Source: Diplosphaera chodatii
Taxonomy: Eukaryota; Chlorophyta; Trebouxiophyceae; Prasiolales; Stichococcaceae
Direction of reading: 5' to 3'
DNA: 64,000 nucleotides
Assembly (NCBI GenBank): GCA_032358165.1
Contig: JAALGY010000032.1
Location: 1,798,001 to 1,862,000 of the forward strand
The stretch's first letter is position 1. Each line of letters opens with the position of its first letter. Below the pieces are notes generated by a model. It did not search any database, was not told the DNA's origin, and saw only the letters and a program-made list of their open reading frames with translations. Of this stretch, positions 35,369 to 47,353 are shown one piece after another. The translations under genes were made by a program, and so were the position numbers.

Positions 35369-36591
35369 GGCACAGCGGTCGCCTTGGGTCACCCCTGCCT
35401 GATCGACAGTTGTCCGAGCTCTCCACTGGCTGATCAGAGCACCTCAATGGATCTGTGGCAACAGCGGCTGCAGGCAGCAATGCACGCTCAGTTGCTCCGG
35501 AGCCAGCTCGATTGAAGATCTGCCACGCGTTCATGCATGCAATACCCTCACTCCGCCAAAAGGCCTCGCATGACACCTGGCTTTTCAGGCATGGCCTACT
35601 GACAAGATGCACTGGGAGACTGGGCGCTGTCTGCGGGCTTGGCAGGTCAAGGGGACGCTAGAAGGTGCTCTTACCACCCAGGAGCCGGGACTTGATACGT
35701 TGGACATCATGGTAGGTCCTCGCCGTTGCTGCTGCTGCGCTGCTGGCGTTTCACCAAAAGCGGAGCCTGGCCGCTGTTGTGGCCACCGCGCCCCGCTCAC
35801 ACACTCCCTTCCGATCGATGAAGCTCGTTACTTTGACAGATCACCGCGCGGACCGCGCCATTGGGGTCGGGCATTGTTCAACGACTAAGCCCTACCATCA
35901 CGTGTAGCATCACTGTATCAGCAGACTGGGCAATGCCAGCAGTAGTCGCATCACGCTGCCAGACCGCAGTGTGTTCCGCTGCATCTCACCGTCAGTGCAG
36001 CACAGTGGCCTAGGCGCTGGATAGTGCATACAACGTCGGCGGAGCTGCAGCTAGATAGAGGTGGGCCCACTTCATTTGCTTCATGTGACCGCAGCGGTGT
36101 TATGCAGGTGCACCTCGTCAGCAGACAGCTTAACACTGCGATGTGCAAAGCAAGCATGCGCAAACTGCTGTTCCTTCACTTTATTGGCGTTGGAGCTGCA
36201 GGTGGCTTGAGGCAGCACGGCTACGGCGCCACTGCCTGTGGAGCGCATGCCTGCACTGCTGAACAGTGCTGCCCGCGTCCCCTTCACAAGCGCAGCTGAC
36301 GGCCACAAGACTGGCTTGTATCAAGCCGAGACAGGTGCAGAGACACTCGGCAGGCCGTCCAAGACAGCACACAGTCCAGCGCCATCTGGCGGGCAGCTGC
36401 GCGGCGGCGAAACAGATGTAGCTCTCGCCCATGTAGAATACCCATCACTGAGATACAGGCGAGTGTTCAGTAGCATCTGTGATCAGTGAACCGCGTAATA
36501 GCTGTGACTGTGCACAGGACCGTGTTGATTCCCCATGTATGCTGGCTGTATGTAACATCATGACTGTAACCGCTTTCATATCTGAGACCAG
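35369..36591. other. 1.2 kb divergent intergenic region
   Basis: Between the headpiece gene (-) and NAA60 (+). Short frames on both strands, none conserved. It may hold a 5' non-coding exon of either gene. Confidence 0.4.
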
Positions 36592-37824
36592 ATGTCACAT
36601 TATGTGCGTGCCGCCTGCAGGCCGCTCTGCCCAGGCGACGAGGATGAGCTGCAGCAGCTGCATGCGGCGCTGTTCCCCCTCAACTATGAGATGTTGTTCT
36701 TCCAGAAGGCGGTCCGTGGCCATGACAACATCTTCTCCTGGGCGGCGCTGCACACGTGCGCGGCTGTTGGAAAGCTGCCGTTGGCCAGAGACCTGGCAAT
36801 CACGATGGCCGCCTGTGCTTCTGATGTCCCCGTCTATCGCGAGACCACCATGGCAGGGTTACAGCCTTGTGGCGCCACTGCAAGCAGGGACGCCAGCGGG
36901 CGGGAGCGCGGGATAATGGGCTTCATCACGGCGCGCCTGGCGCTGCTGGCGGAGGCGGACCCCGTGGACCGCAAGCTCATGAGGCTGGACAGCCCCCTGC
37001 TGGATAAGGATCCCGTGGTGTACCTGCTCACCATCGGCACTGTGCCCACCCTGCAGCGCAAGGTGCCCCCCTGCTACATGTCTCCATACCTTTTCAGGGC
37101 TGACTGCATTGCCACTTGCCTGTAGGGTGCAGGTGTATCAACTCACTGGTGTGGCTTGCTTCGAACGGACTGATGCTGATGCTAATGCTATCTGTCACCC
37201 ATTGCATCACATGCATCTGCAGGGCATTGCAAGCGACCTGCTGCGCCTGGTGGAGCGGCGCGCCCGGGAGCTGAGCTGCCGGGCTATATACTTGCACGTG
37301 CTGGCAGGTTACAACGCCCCTGCGACCTCCTTCTATCAGCGCCATGGGTTCTGGGAGGCGTCTCTGCTCAAGGGCTTCTATAACCTCAGGTATCTACCGA
37401 AAGGCAGAGCACATCGACAGACAGCTGTGTCACATACAGACTCCAAGTGGACACGCTTTCCGACAACCTGTTTCGCCAACCTCCCAAGTGTGTTGATGCC
37501 GTGTCCACACGATCACACTGCAGCACGGGGCGCCAGCCGGATCCGCAGCGGACAGAGTACGACGCACTGCTGCTGGTGCGCCTGCTGAAGGAAGCGCAGC
37601 ATCTGCCAGCAGTCGCTGTGCTAGGGGCAGCATTATCCCAGCTGCGCAGCCTGACAGCCTGCATAGGGCCACGTCGCAAGAATGGCCTTTTCTTGGGCCA
37701 TGCCAGCTCCTGTGTTGCAGTCCCACCCTCAGCTAATGGCAGCGCGTCAAGGCCCCCTGTAACTACTGGCCTGATGCCTGGGCCGCTGTGGTTACAGCGC
37801 ATGTTCCGTGGCAGTGGAACGTGA
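36592..37824 (+). CDS. NAA60: N-alpha-acetyltransferase NAA60-like (GNAT family)
   Basis: Four exons close in phase: 36592-36755, 36888-37062, 37223-37389, 37524-37824, for 268 residues. The fold reads RPLCPGDEDELQQLHAALFP and NYEMLFFQKAVRGHDNIFSW, then GIMGFITARLALLAEADP and VVYLLTIGTVPTLQRKGIAS (QRKGIA is the acetyl-CoA loop). Next are CRAIYLHVLAGYNAPATSFY and RHGFWEASLLKGFYNL, with the late EYDALLLVRLL. This matches plant and animal NAA60, which acetylates N-termini of membrane proteins on their cytosolic side. The C-terminal extension after the GNAT fold is about 90 residues and unconserved, ending MFRGSGT; whether it anchors the enzyme in a membrane is not evident. Confidence 0.93.
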
Positions 37825-38178
37825 TGCTTTTACTTGCGACAATTTTGGGGACGAAGCATATTCACCACAAAGTTCGTCGTTGATTTCGTTGTGTTACACG
37901 ATTGGCAACTGCAACTGCATTTCAGTGAACAACCAAGTGCCAACAGGGTTGCAAAGAGAAATTGACAGGCAAGCTCTCTGCTCAGTTTTATGTAGTGAGA
38001 GGCCAGTGGCCGGCTAGCTGTTTGCGTTTGATAGACGCTCGCCAGTGGCCACAGAACGCGTCAATGTCAGTAACACACACTTCCTATTCCACATGTCCTG
38101 GGCCCGCATAACCCAATCTCAGGATGATATGTCTACACAATTCTACCTGCCACAACGCTACCTACCACAGAGCCGCTG
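37825..38178. other. Convergent intergenic region
   Basis: About 350 bases between the NAA60 and DOMON stop codons. Holds both 3' untranslated regions. Nothing else seen. Confidence 0.5.
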
Positions 38179-39197
38179 CTACCGCTTCAGCACAGCCTTG
38201 CACCGAGCGGCAGTCGTCCCCAAGCTGAACTTGTAGTTCGAAGGGGTCGGTGTGATTTCGAAGTGCTGCCGCAGCACAGGGTTTGCTATCGTTGACGAAG
38301 GGGCAAGTGGCCCTATGGCGTGCACAAAGTACTGGCCGACACCAGTTGGCCAGCTCTTGTCCCACTTGTCCGATGCCTTGATTGGCCGCCGCCACTCCAC
38401 AGTGACGATGCCATTCCTGATTGAGCAAGCCGTCATGGCAATATTGTTGGCTGTTGTGTTCCTCGCAAAGGTGGAGTCAGCGCACGCGCCGTATGCTGGC
38501 TGACCCTTTGGCTGTCCACACTCCTGGTATGCGCTCAGGTAGAAGTCTCTGGCAAAGCAGCTGGTGCCCTGGAAGCCCGCCACAACCACGTCCGACTGGT
38601 ACATGTATGCTCCTTCGTTGGCCGGGTCGCTCATGCCGAAGCCCATCCATATGCCTTTCGATTCGTAACCCTTCGGGATGACGGCTTGCAGTGCGCCATA
38701 TACTGTCTTTGCACGAGCTGGCGTGGCATCCAGCCGCCAGTGTATGAGGAGTTTGCCGGGCGTGAGGACTTTGCAGCTGGTCTGCCCGCCTTGGAGGCCG
38801 TAGCTCGTGGGCGTCAGAGGCTTCGGCGTTGCCTTCGGTGTTGCCTTTGGCGTTGCCTTCTTCGGGGTGGGGGCCTGCTGGCGGGCCACCTCCAGCACCG
38901 CACGCCGCTGGCTGGATCCTGCTAGCGGGTTTGACCCGGCGACCGGCTGTACACCACCGAGAACGACGTTTGATTGAAGTTGGAGTGCACATGGATCAGC
39001 GCTCAGGCGCGGCTTGGGAGGGTGCACCACACTTAGAGTGTGGCAGAGGCAGCACTGCGTTGCAGGTGCAACTCTGCAAGACAACACGCGAGTTATCAGC
39101 GAGCCCGCCTGCTCACCTCAAGAACATCTGCAGCGTGCTCGCCGGTCGCTATACTCACGAGACATGCGACGATCCAACACACCACTGAGACGCGCAT
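38179..39197 (-). CDS. Secreted DOMON-domain protein
   Basis: Two exons close in phase: 39197-39117 and 39054-38179, for about 318 residues. Exon 1 encodes a signal peptide (MRVSVVCWIVACLVSIATGE). Exon 2 carries a Cys-rich N-part, then a short repeat KKATPKATPKATPKPLTP at about residue 85. The DOMON beta-sandwich follows: LLIHWRLDATPARAKTVYGA, GIWMGFGMSDPANEGAYMYQ, SDVVVAGFQG, VTVEWRRPIKASDKWD, FVHAIGPLAP and VLRQHFEI near the end. DOMON domains bind heme or sugar in extracellular or apoplastic proteins. No cytochrome b561 membrane part is attached, so this is a soluble secreted or wall-associated form. The acceptor of exon 2 could be one of two nearby AGs. Confidence 0.85.
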
Positions 39198-39847
39198 GGG
39201 TGGAACCGATGGTCGCCGATCAGTCAGCACGCGGCTGAACACAAAGGGCTGTGTGTCTGTTCGCAACACTGGGAATTTTCAGGGTTATGGCAGCGTTGCA
39301 CGAACGTGCAGCTTGTACATGCCGGCGCTTAAATACTGCGCCAAATGCACATGGTACGAGCAATTGATAATCACATGAGTATTCAACAGCCAGTACTTAT
39401 GGCAAGCCAGTACATCTCTATAGCTAACACGGGCATCTTCCTAGTCATCTCGGACACGGATCAGATCGCGGTAGACAAGGTGCATTCGACACATTTTGAG
39501 GCGGTCACCTTACTACCTCGAAAGCCGTCGATAGTATGCTCGCTGCTTTGTCTCCGAGCGTGGCGCGGCCTTTGGCGGTGGCTAGCACTTCGGCAGGCAG
39601 AGCTGCACCGTCAGCATGCAGCACGCAATTCACACGGGGCAGAAAGCTGAGCCCGGCCTTCAGTCCCGCCACACGCACTGAATTCTGCAGGTAGATGTGC
39701 TGTGTTTCCATCGACAAGCACGCAAGGGCGTTGGGTAATTTAAACTGGCACTGACAGCCAGGTCAAACTTTCTCTTGGGGCTGCCCTGAAACTCGCTGAA
39801 CTCGCTACCAGTGGAGACAAGTAACGGAGGGCTGTGGAGGTGTCTAC
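39198..39847. other. Divergent promoter region
   Basis: About 650 bases between the DOMON gene (-) and the membrane protein (+). Only short frames; locally AT-richer. Confidence 0.4.
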
Positions 39848-41217
39848 ATGTCCATTTGGCCCATGCTTTCAAGTGAGACGGCTGCTGCGAACAGGCTGCC
39901 AGTCGTTCGGCACAGCAGTGTCGTTGTGGCGGCGTCCAATGACGTCGACTTCAAGGGCATCGACGGGGCAGATGGGGCACCCGGCTCAGACTACACCTCC
40001 GTCTTCGCCCTGGCCGCCTTCGCAGCGCAGTACTTCAACCAGTTTACAGTGGACATCCCTTTCCTGTTGAAGGCGCGGGCTGACTGCACCCCCGCAGCAG
40101 CAGCTCTGTGCCCGGTCCTTCCATTCAAATTGGACAGAAATGGTGGTTCGAGAAAGCAGCACGTTGCTATTGCAAGGTGACAATGTCAGTTCACCTACAC
40201 ATGCAGGCCTTCGCTGTGTTCGCTTTGGTGAATGCCAGCGCCGCCGTGGTGTTCAACGAGTCCTCATATGACAAGGTGACAGAGTGGCGATCCACCGTCA
40301 GGCTGTGACACAGCGTTGCGACTACAAACGCCGTTATGAAGCCAACAGCCTGCAATCAGCCGCTGACGCACCTTGCCATGGGTCGCTGCAGGTCGGGACG
40401 GTCATAGCACCGGCAGTGCTTGCGGCAAACGTGGTGCTCCGCCAAGTGGACACGCTCACTCTGGTGGTCGCGGCGGTCGGCTGGTCCCTGGCCTATGAGC
40501 TGAAGGTGGTGATGTTCATGCAGCAACAGGAACTGGATGATGAGGGCCTCAACTGCCAAGGAAAGTCTCGGGAAGTTGGGTTTGAGAACATGGTGCCATA
40601 CACCCCAGGGGCTGCCATTCTGGGGCTGGATTGCGACGCTGGCGGCTGCCATCTACTACGGCTACGGCACGTGCGTCTGCATGCCACGTGTATCCTGAAC
40701 GCAATGCGCATCAGGCCGGCAATGCTGCCAACATGGTTTCATGGTTGTGCTGCAGGCACTGGGTGGTGGCTGCGTATGCCTTTGGCACCCTGACGCGCGG
40801 GCTGGATGGCCTTGGGAACAGCAAGGTGTGTCCGCCGGACGCATGCTGCTCACGGCGTGCTTGGGTGTTGCGATGCACTGACGGCCTGTTTGCACCACTG
40901 TCTCAGCGCCGCACCCTTGCCGTGCAGGTCCCAGTGGTCAGCGTGCCGGTGCTGGCTGTCTCCGCCTTTGCATGGTACCAGGGCTACAAAAGCCTCTGGG
41001 TGGTCAGCCTGGCGGTGAGTCAGGCCTTCATCCCGAACAGCCAGTTGCGACGTTGACTTTGTCCCTCAAGTCAATGCTTGCTGCCCAACAACCAATAACC
41101 TCACGAAAGTGTTACCAATACCATCTACAGATTGGGGAGGTGGCGCGGTCCTTCTACACCCTGGCGCGTCGCGTGAAGGACTCGGAACCCAAGGGCGTGA
41201 CAAAGCATGCCGACTGA
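39848..41217 (+). CDS. Multi-pass membrane protein, unrecognised (251 residues)
   Basis: Seven exons close in phase: 39848-40114, 40207-40275, 40392-40505, 40609-40670, 40756-40825, 40928-41014, 41131-41217. The first 30 or so residues are rich in Ser, Ala, Val and Arg and end SSVVVAA, resembling a plastid transit peptide with its cleavage motif. Hydrophobic stretches follow: FALAAFAAQYFNQF, AFAVFALVNASAAVVF, TVIAPAVLAANVVL, TLVVAAVGWSLAYEL, FWGWIATLAAAIYYGYG, WVVAAYAFGTLT and VVSVPVLAVSAFAWYQGY. That suggests five or six membrane helices. The C-tail is basic (FYTLARRVKDSEPKGVTKHA). I recognise no family. Plastid location is inference only. Confidence 0.72.
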
Positions 41218-41592
41218 AGCCCAGCTGCACCCATACCTCAGCCGAAACTGGAGTAGCGTTGCGGCAATGGATGCTGCGAGGACGGCACACCACATCAGGA
41301 CACACACCGCACATTGCTGTTGCAGGATTGCATTTGACTTTGAGCGTGGTTTGAGACTTTGCTAGAAGTGGTTTCGTGCACGGCGTTGCCTGTAGCTAGT
41401 AATTTAGTCAAGTTGGGTTCCTGGCTTCCTGCATTGGCTGTACTGCTTCCAACAGCCATAGGCGCATGGCCTATGTTGGTGTTGCCATGAGAGATGAGAG
41501 AGATGTCAAATCGCACATCGCCAGCTGCAGCGAGTTGAATATAGCGCTAGTGGCATTTGAAGCACGATGCAGTTGGCCAGTGTGTGCGAGCG
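41218..41592 (+). other. Intergenic region between two plus-strand genes
   Basis: About 375 bases holding the 3' end of the membrane protein transcript and the promoter of the MEPCE-like gene. No clear motif seen. Confidence 0.4.
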
Positions 41593-44098
41593 ATGACGAG
41601 CTCAGCTGAGCCGGCCACACCCGCCGCCACCGCCCCCCTTACCAAAAACCAGAAAAAGAAACAGCGTCAGTGGCGGGCCAAGGCGTTGAGAGTTGCATCG
41701 CTTGCGAAGGTACATATGCGTCTGTTTCATGTGAGCGGTGCGCAGCGGCAAGATGAACTGGTCAGTGGCACTCTGGCTGATGGCATGTGTGCTGTTTCAC
41801 TTAGGGTGGGTCGCAGCGTACTTTGGGCGTGCGGACGAACGAACCGCTGGACTCTGAGCGATGCAGCATGGAATCTGATGAGCAAAATCGTACAACGAGG
41901 TCATGGCCGCAGACTTCAGTGCAGTCGTGCGATGACAGCGGCAGCGTGGTCAGCAGCACTCACCCCTTTTGTGCAGCCGTACAGCTGCACGCGCTGCCAG
42001 CCGTGACCTCCGGTGCCAGTCGCAAGGGCACAGTTGCTGTTGCATCACGGCTGGCGGATGTAAATATGCAGCAGCAGGACGTCAGCAAAGCGGAGGCCCA
42101 GCAAGCAGTGACGGCTCCCCAGCACAGCGACGCAGCGGATGCAATAGCAGTGCTGCAGCGCTCGTCCCATCACCACCAGCATTGCCATGCTCCGTTGCTG
42201 CGGCACGTGGCTGAGGCATCGCCTCCAGCAGCATTGCTGTCCGGCGTCATCGAAGCAGGTAGCTCATGCAGGAGCAATGCTTCAGACAAGACTTCGGACA
42301 ACGCCTTGCAGAACATGCAGGCCTCGCCACCACTCCAAGCACTCGCCACCGACAGGGAAGCCCACCACTACATTGCTAATACGCACAGGCCGCAATCGAG
42401 ACGGCCGCGTGGGCCAGGGAGCCCGCACCGACATGACGGCCGCGCTCCTGGTCATGGAGTCGCTGCTGGCGGCCAAAGCACCGGCTGCTGTGCCCGCTGG
42501 CCAAGCTGGCGCTGTGCGGCAAGACATCCCGCTGCATGGCAACTACAAACGGTACTACGGCTACCGCTGGGGCGGGCAGGAAGACCCCCGCCTGCAGGTC
42601 CTGCTCCCCTAGAGAGAATGCAGAATTCAGAGTTCACACCCATGTCACTTATGCTTACGACACAGCAGATGCCCATCGTAGTGCACTCGCTGATGGATGC
42701 CTCCCAGCACCATTCCGAGTTCGCGGTCATGGGCGGCAGGCGATGGAGCGCAGCTGGTTTGCTGGCAAGCGGTGCCTTGACGTGGGTTGCAACGAGGGCC
42801 TGGTCAGCCTGGAGGTCGCGTCGCGGTTTGGTGCCGCGGCAATGCTGGGCCTCGACATCGACGCCTCCCTGGTGCAGCGCGCCTGCGCCAACCTGGCCAG
42901 GTGCATGCGTGGGCATGGCTGCACTCGCCTCGCCGGTGGGACTCGGGCTGCGCCGGGCTTTGCATGGCGACGGTGGCGACGACTCCTGTGCACGCATGCA
43001 GGGAGCGGGGCGAGGTGGTCAGGCGGCTGACGGAGGCACGGCGGCGGGGCAACTCCGGCGCGGCGGCGGTGCGCGAGGCGCTCACGGCGCAGCGCGCCCT
43101 CAAGGCCGTCTGGTTCCAGCAGGTGCCCGCCCCCCCTGGCTTGCTGGTTTGATGCTGAGCTCCAGATGCAGATGCCTCGGGAGAAGCGCTGCGACACAGG
43201 AGGACAGGTGCATGCATGTTGGGTGGGGCCTGGCGTGCCACTCTCACACTGCGCCGCCCACACCCTCTCATTTGATGCAAGCAGACATGCTGTAGTGAGA
43301 TGGGGAGCATCAGCAGCACCGCTGCTCATGCGTTCCCGCTGCTATGCAGAACCATGACACCGCTTGCATGCGGTTGCAGGGCGACATGTCCGCCGCGCCG
43401 ATGCCTGTGGAGCCCGGCAGCTGCGACGCCGCACTGTGCCTGAGCGTCACCAAGTGGGTGCACCTCAATGGCGGCGACGCGGGGCTCAGGGCGCTGTTTG
43501 CGGCGCTGCATGCCGCGCTTGCTCCAGGGGGCCTCCTGGTGCTGGAGCCGCAGCCCTGGCGCTCATACAAGCAGGCGCTGCGCAAGCAGGTGTGGAACTC
43601 AGCTGGCATGAGGGTGTCACCGGCAGGAAGGCCATAGCAGCACCTGCATCACACTCCCCTGTGTTTCCATATCGCCTCAAGTCAATATTGCAATCGTGCT
43701 GCCACAAATGACAGGAACTGGCAGGCACATTGCATGCGGGCACTCTGGCAGCGCTGCAGCTGCGGCCGGACGGCTTCGTCAACTACCTGCAGCTGGAGGC
43801 CGGCTTCCGACTGGTGCGTGGGCGTCATGTGGCTGGTAGCGCCTGCTGAGTGTATCAGCATGTCCACCAGCAGCCTGAAGTTACCTTCTGACCTTGCAGT
43901 GCATCTCTGTTGCTGCCGGGAAGTGTGCAAGTCAGCCTGGCTGTGGTGGCTGCTGTGCGTGATTGCTGATGACTGCTACTGGAAAGTGCAGTGTCCATAT
44001 TGTGCGTGCCGCAGGTGCGGGAGCTGCACACGCCGCAAGATGGCAGCCGCGGGTTCGATCGCCCCATGTACCTTTTAGAGAAGCTGGCGGTAGAGTGA
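41593..44098 (+). CDS. MEPCE/Bin3-type RNA 5'-gamma-phosphate methyltransferase
   Basis: Exon 1 (41593-41709) encodes a basic start with [16 protein letters not shown]. Exon 2 from 41817 is low-complexity and acidic. The catalytic part begins with the Bin3 signature [11 protein letters not shown]...EDPRLQVL (about 42535-42602). Then come [20 protein letters not shown] (SAM-binding motif I) with [20 protein letters not shown] (about 42740-42900), the family motif [20 protein letters not shown] and [20 protein letters not shown] (about 43440-43590), and a Bin3 C-terminus [12 protein letters not shown]...[15 protein letters not shown]. Animal MEPCE caps 7SK and U6 RNA with a methyl on the gamma-phosphate; BCDIN3D acts on other 5' monophosphates. 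Presence of SVTKWVHLN favours a true Bin3-family enzyme. Its RNA target in an alga is unknown. Middle exon edges are approximate. Confidence 0.92.
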
Positions 44099-44819
44099 GA
44101 CGGTCTGCTGGTTTTTTCTCCGTGATGTTCAGTGGGGTTTCAGCTTTCAGTGTTTGCTTGCAGCTGTGTACATGTACACATGTGTCGTGCAGTGTTCATA
44201 CAATGTCAGAGATTTCGTTGGCGGCAGCAAACAGACAGTTAGGTGTGACAACTGTTGCCGACGACACCCCAGTGTTATGCATTTTTGGTTGGTTTCATCA
44301 AGCCCACATCATCACCGCTTTGCAAGCATCTCAGGAAATTGAAACTGACGCTTGCAAACATGCAGCTTGCCACCAGCATGATCAGAATGTCTATTTTGCG
44401 GCAACAGAAGACCAAACAATGTAGCTGCCCAGCACAGCTAGCTCAGTTGAAAGTCTGGGGCGTGCAGCAAACCTATAAGCACATCCTTTCCTGATGTTGT
44501 ACATCAGCCGCTGTTCATCCCGATGTCATCCTGACTGGCTGAACCTTGCTCAAAAGGCACAAGCAGCAGGAACGCATGTCTTGAACACATCCTATGTGCA
44601 TCACAGCCCCTGCATGCATGGTGATTCGACCTTCTGATTCGAGCCTGTAGACGCTGAGCACCATATCGTCATGCGGCAGCATCCCCATGCGTAGCGTTGC
44701 TGGCCTCCGCCGCTGCCTGCAATGCATTGCACTCCTCATTGCCAACATCTCCTGTTAAATTTCTGCCCATACGCAGTCATGCTGACGCTCCTACGGCGGA
44801 TGCCTCAAAACGACATGAC
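44099..44819. other. Convergent intergenic region
   Basis: About 720 bases between the MEPCE-like and PRT1-like stop codons. Only unconserved short frames on both strands; AT-richer than the genes. Confidence 0.45.
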
Positions 44820-47353
44820 TCACACCTGTGCTTGCTGCTGACTGATCTGGTGCGCCAAAGCTATGAGGTCGGCGGCTGAGGCCTGATCGAGCACAATTGC
44901 AATGGGGCCATCGGTGTCCCCATCGTGTGCATCCTCCCTATCAGGCTCAACAGCGGTTGATGGACTCGGGCCGGCCTCCGCGTCAGTGTCTGCCTGCTGG
45001 CTGCCGTCTGCTGCCGCAGCATGCGGGGTGTCCCCCGTCGAGGCAGCTGGCTGACTGTCCTCTGCTGCCGTAGGCGGCTGAGCGTCCTCTGCCGCAGCAG
45101 CCTGCGGTAGCAAGGGTGCCCACCAGCTTGCCAGCAGCCAGCTGTTCTGCTCAGGACTGCAGCAAGTTGGCACTGGTTGGGCCCACTGGATGTCTCCACA
45201 CACAGCCGGGCGACTGTGCGCACGAGCTCAGCCACACGCACCGCAGGCAGCGGCACATGGCGATGCCGGACGGCAGCAAAGCGCAGCAGTTGGTGCAGCT
45301 CCGTGAAGCTCTTCTCGGGGTGCAGGACCTTGAGCAGGTGCAGCACATCGTACACCGGTTTCTGCTCCAGCATGCGATGCCCTGTCGAGCAAGACACGAG
45401 ATGTGCGGTTGCCCTGATGCTGCTTTTGTTGCTGTCAGACCCGACGACTTGCAGACGCGCAGCACCATCGCAGGGTAGCACACCTGCCACATGCCGCTGG
45501 TTGAAGCGCCCGAAACTGGCTATGCCGCCATGGTGGCATGCCTCGCACAGATCGAAGCCCACCGCCTCGGGGCAGTCCACGCACTTGTACCGCTTTCCCC
45601 GTATTGGGTATGCACCGCAGCAATCGCAGCCAATGCCAAAGTGCACATACTCGCGCAGCGCCCTAGGCAAGGCAAACTTCGGCAAGTCAGAACTGCTCTC
45701 ATTGCATGGAGACACCAGCAGGCCGGAGAGCAACACATTGCACGTCTCTGTACCTCTGGATATCAATGTGGCGTCCTGACAGTGGCTCGTCGACACTGCT
45801 TTCGCCCACAGGCGAAGCAGCACCACCTACAGAAAAGTGGGTGATCTATCACGGACATATGCCAGCTTGATAGCAGGCTGTTCCCCAACATATGCAGAGC
45901 TGCAATCCTGCAGCACACTGGAGGTTGCAGGGGCACCTCGAGGCTGTGCAGCGCTGGTACCTGTGTTCACACCAGACGGTGTGGGGTCTGCCATTGCCTC
46001 TGCTGCCACCGTCACCTCTGCTTCGGCTGGCGGAGGCAACCTCCGCGGCATCTGCTGAGCTGTTTCCGGGAACAGAGCGGCCACGAGCGTCCCAAGCTGT
46101 AAGATGGACTAGCAATGTGTCACAATCAGCACGCAGGCAAAGGCACGCATGACGCACTTGCTGAGATTTGACACAGTGCATGATCGATGCTGGCCAGTCC
46201 TTTGGAACCACTGCATGCGCATGCAGCAGTCAACAGCTCGGAGAACGTACCTGTCTGCACACAGCTGGTGCTGGGCCCACAGGCAGACGGCACAGTGGAC
46301 AGCACATCATGCCGGCGCTGTCTCGAGCGAGGCACTCCAGGCTGCAATAAAACATGCTAAATTTGTAGCAGCGCACTGCAACCCTGCGAGTCATGCACAC
46401 AGCTATGCACGGTGCAGGTTGCAAGCAGTACAGATGCACAAAAGCAAAACCACCCTCACCTGCATACCGGGTGTCCACACACGGGTACCCGGGGTTGCAC
46501 AAGGAGCTGGCTGCAGTTGGGATGGCTGCACTGGAAGTCGCCTGTTGTGGGTGTGTACATGCCCACAGCAGCTGATGCTTCGGCATCACCAGAAGGGTCC
46601 AATGGGACCGCATCAGGCATTAGGTCATCCACCTCTGCTGCCTGCACACCCCACGCCGCCTCCTGCCAACAGCAACACCCAGGTACATCGGCAACTGTCC
46701 TCCGCCTGTACGGATTTGAAAGGGAACAGCCCGTGCTGTGCAGAGCTACAAGCAAGAAGGTGACACGCTGACGACCGACGCCCACCTCGCCTTTGACTTC
46801 GGCGGCACGTGCTGCAGACTCTGCTGGGTACTGGCGCAACAGGTAGCTGGTCAGCAGCGTGCACACCTGCATGCAGGAACGCGACATCACGCCAGATGCA
46901 ACAGTGGCTCTGCGGCTGCCAATCAGGCCAGTTGCACTACATGCATTCGAAAACATACCCGAGGCAAGCGGTCATGGTGAGCACGACAGATCGGGCAACG
47001 TGACACATCTCGGCCATCCATTGACTTGTGCATGCACCTGCAAAGTCCACATCACGTCATGTCCCAAGTTTTACGCATGATGCAGGCCCTTCGCCAGAGC
47101 GATGGCACCTCTGATGTAAGCATGTTTCCTGCCACGGCACAATTGCGTCATGTGTACCTGCATCATTCTGTGTCGACACGAGCTCCACACAATGCAATTT
47201 GCTTGGACCTCACCAGAAGCAATAGATGTGCCCGCATCGAGGTGCGACGCAGGGTTTATACAGCAGCTCTAAGCACACGCCGCACTGCCAGTCGTGCACG
47301 CTCGGCGGCGCCGCAGCGTGCGGCACACCAGCATGCGCCTCTTTTGAAGCCAT
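44820..47353 (-). CDS. PRT1: PRT1-like E3 ubiquitin ligase (two RING-type fingers plus ZZ finger)
   Basis: Exon 1 (47353-47214) and exon 2 (47037-46959) encode the first RING: QCGVCLELLYKPCVAPRCGH, IYCFWCMHKSMDG, RCPICRAHHDRLPR. The next exon gives VCTLLTSYLLRQYPAESAAR. A second RING-like finger follows at about 46545-46250 (DFQCSHPNCSQLLVQPRVPV, CGHPVC, MMCCPLCRLPVG). The exon LGTLVAALFPETAQQMPRR comes after. The ZZ zinc finger lies at about 45650-45480 (HFGIGCDCCGAYPIRGKRYK, CVDCPEAVGFDLCEACHH, GRFNQRH). Next is TGHRMLEQKPVYDVLHLLK, then an Ala/Glu/Asp-rich tail to the stop at 44820. This is the domain order of Arabidopsis PRT1, the plant N-recognin that ubiquitinates proteins with aromatic N-terminal residues. 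The start is chosen because the ATG falls 21 codons before the RING. Confidence 0.92.

Noticed and set aside
40550..40612. Very short introns (about 30 bases) in the multi-pass membrane protein
   Set aside because: Using an earlier AAG/GTGGTG donor at 40505 gives a normal 103-base intron and keeps phase, so no tiny intron is needed.
41823..43295. Plus-strand open frame of 490 residues as one uninterrupted protein
   Set aside because: Only its first part fits the MEPCE-like gene. The catalytic blocks lie in other frames joined by introns, so the later part is frame shadow.
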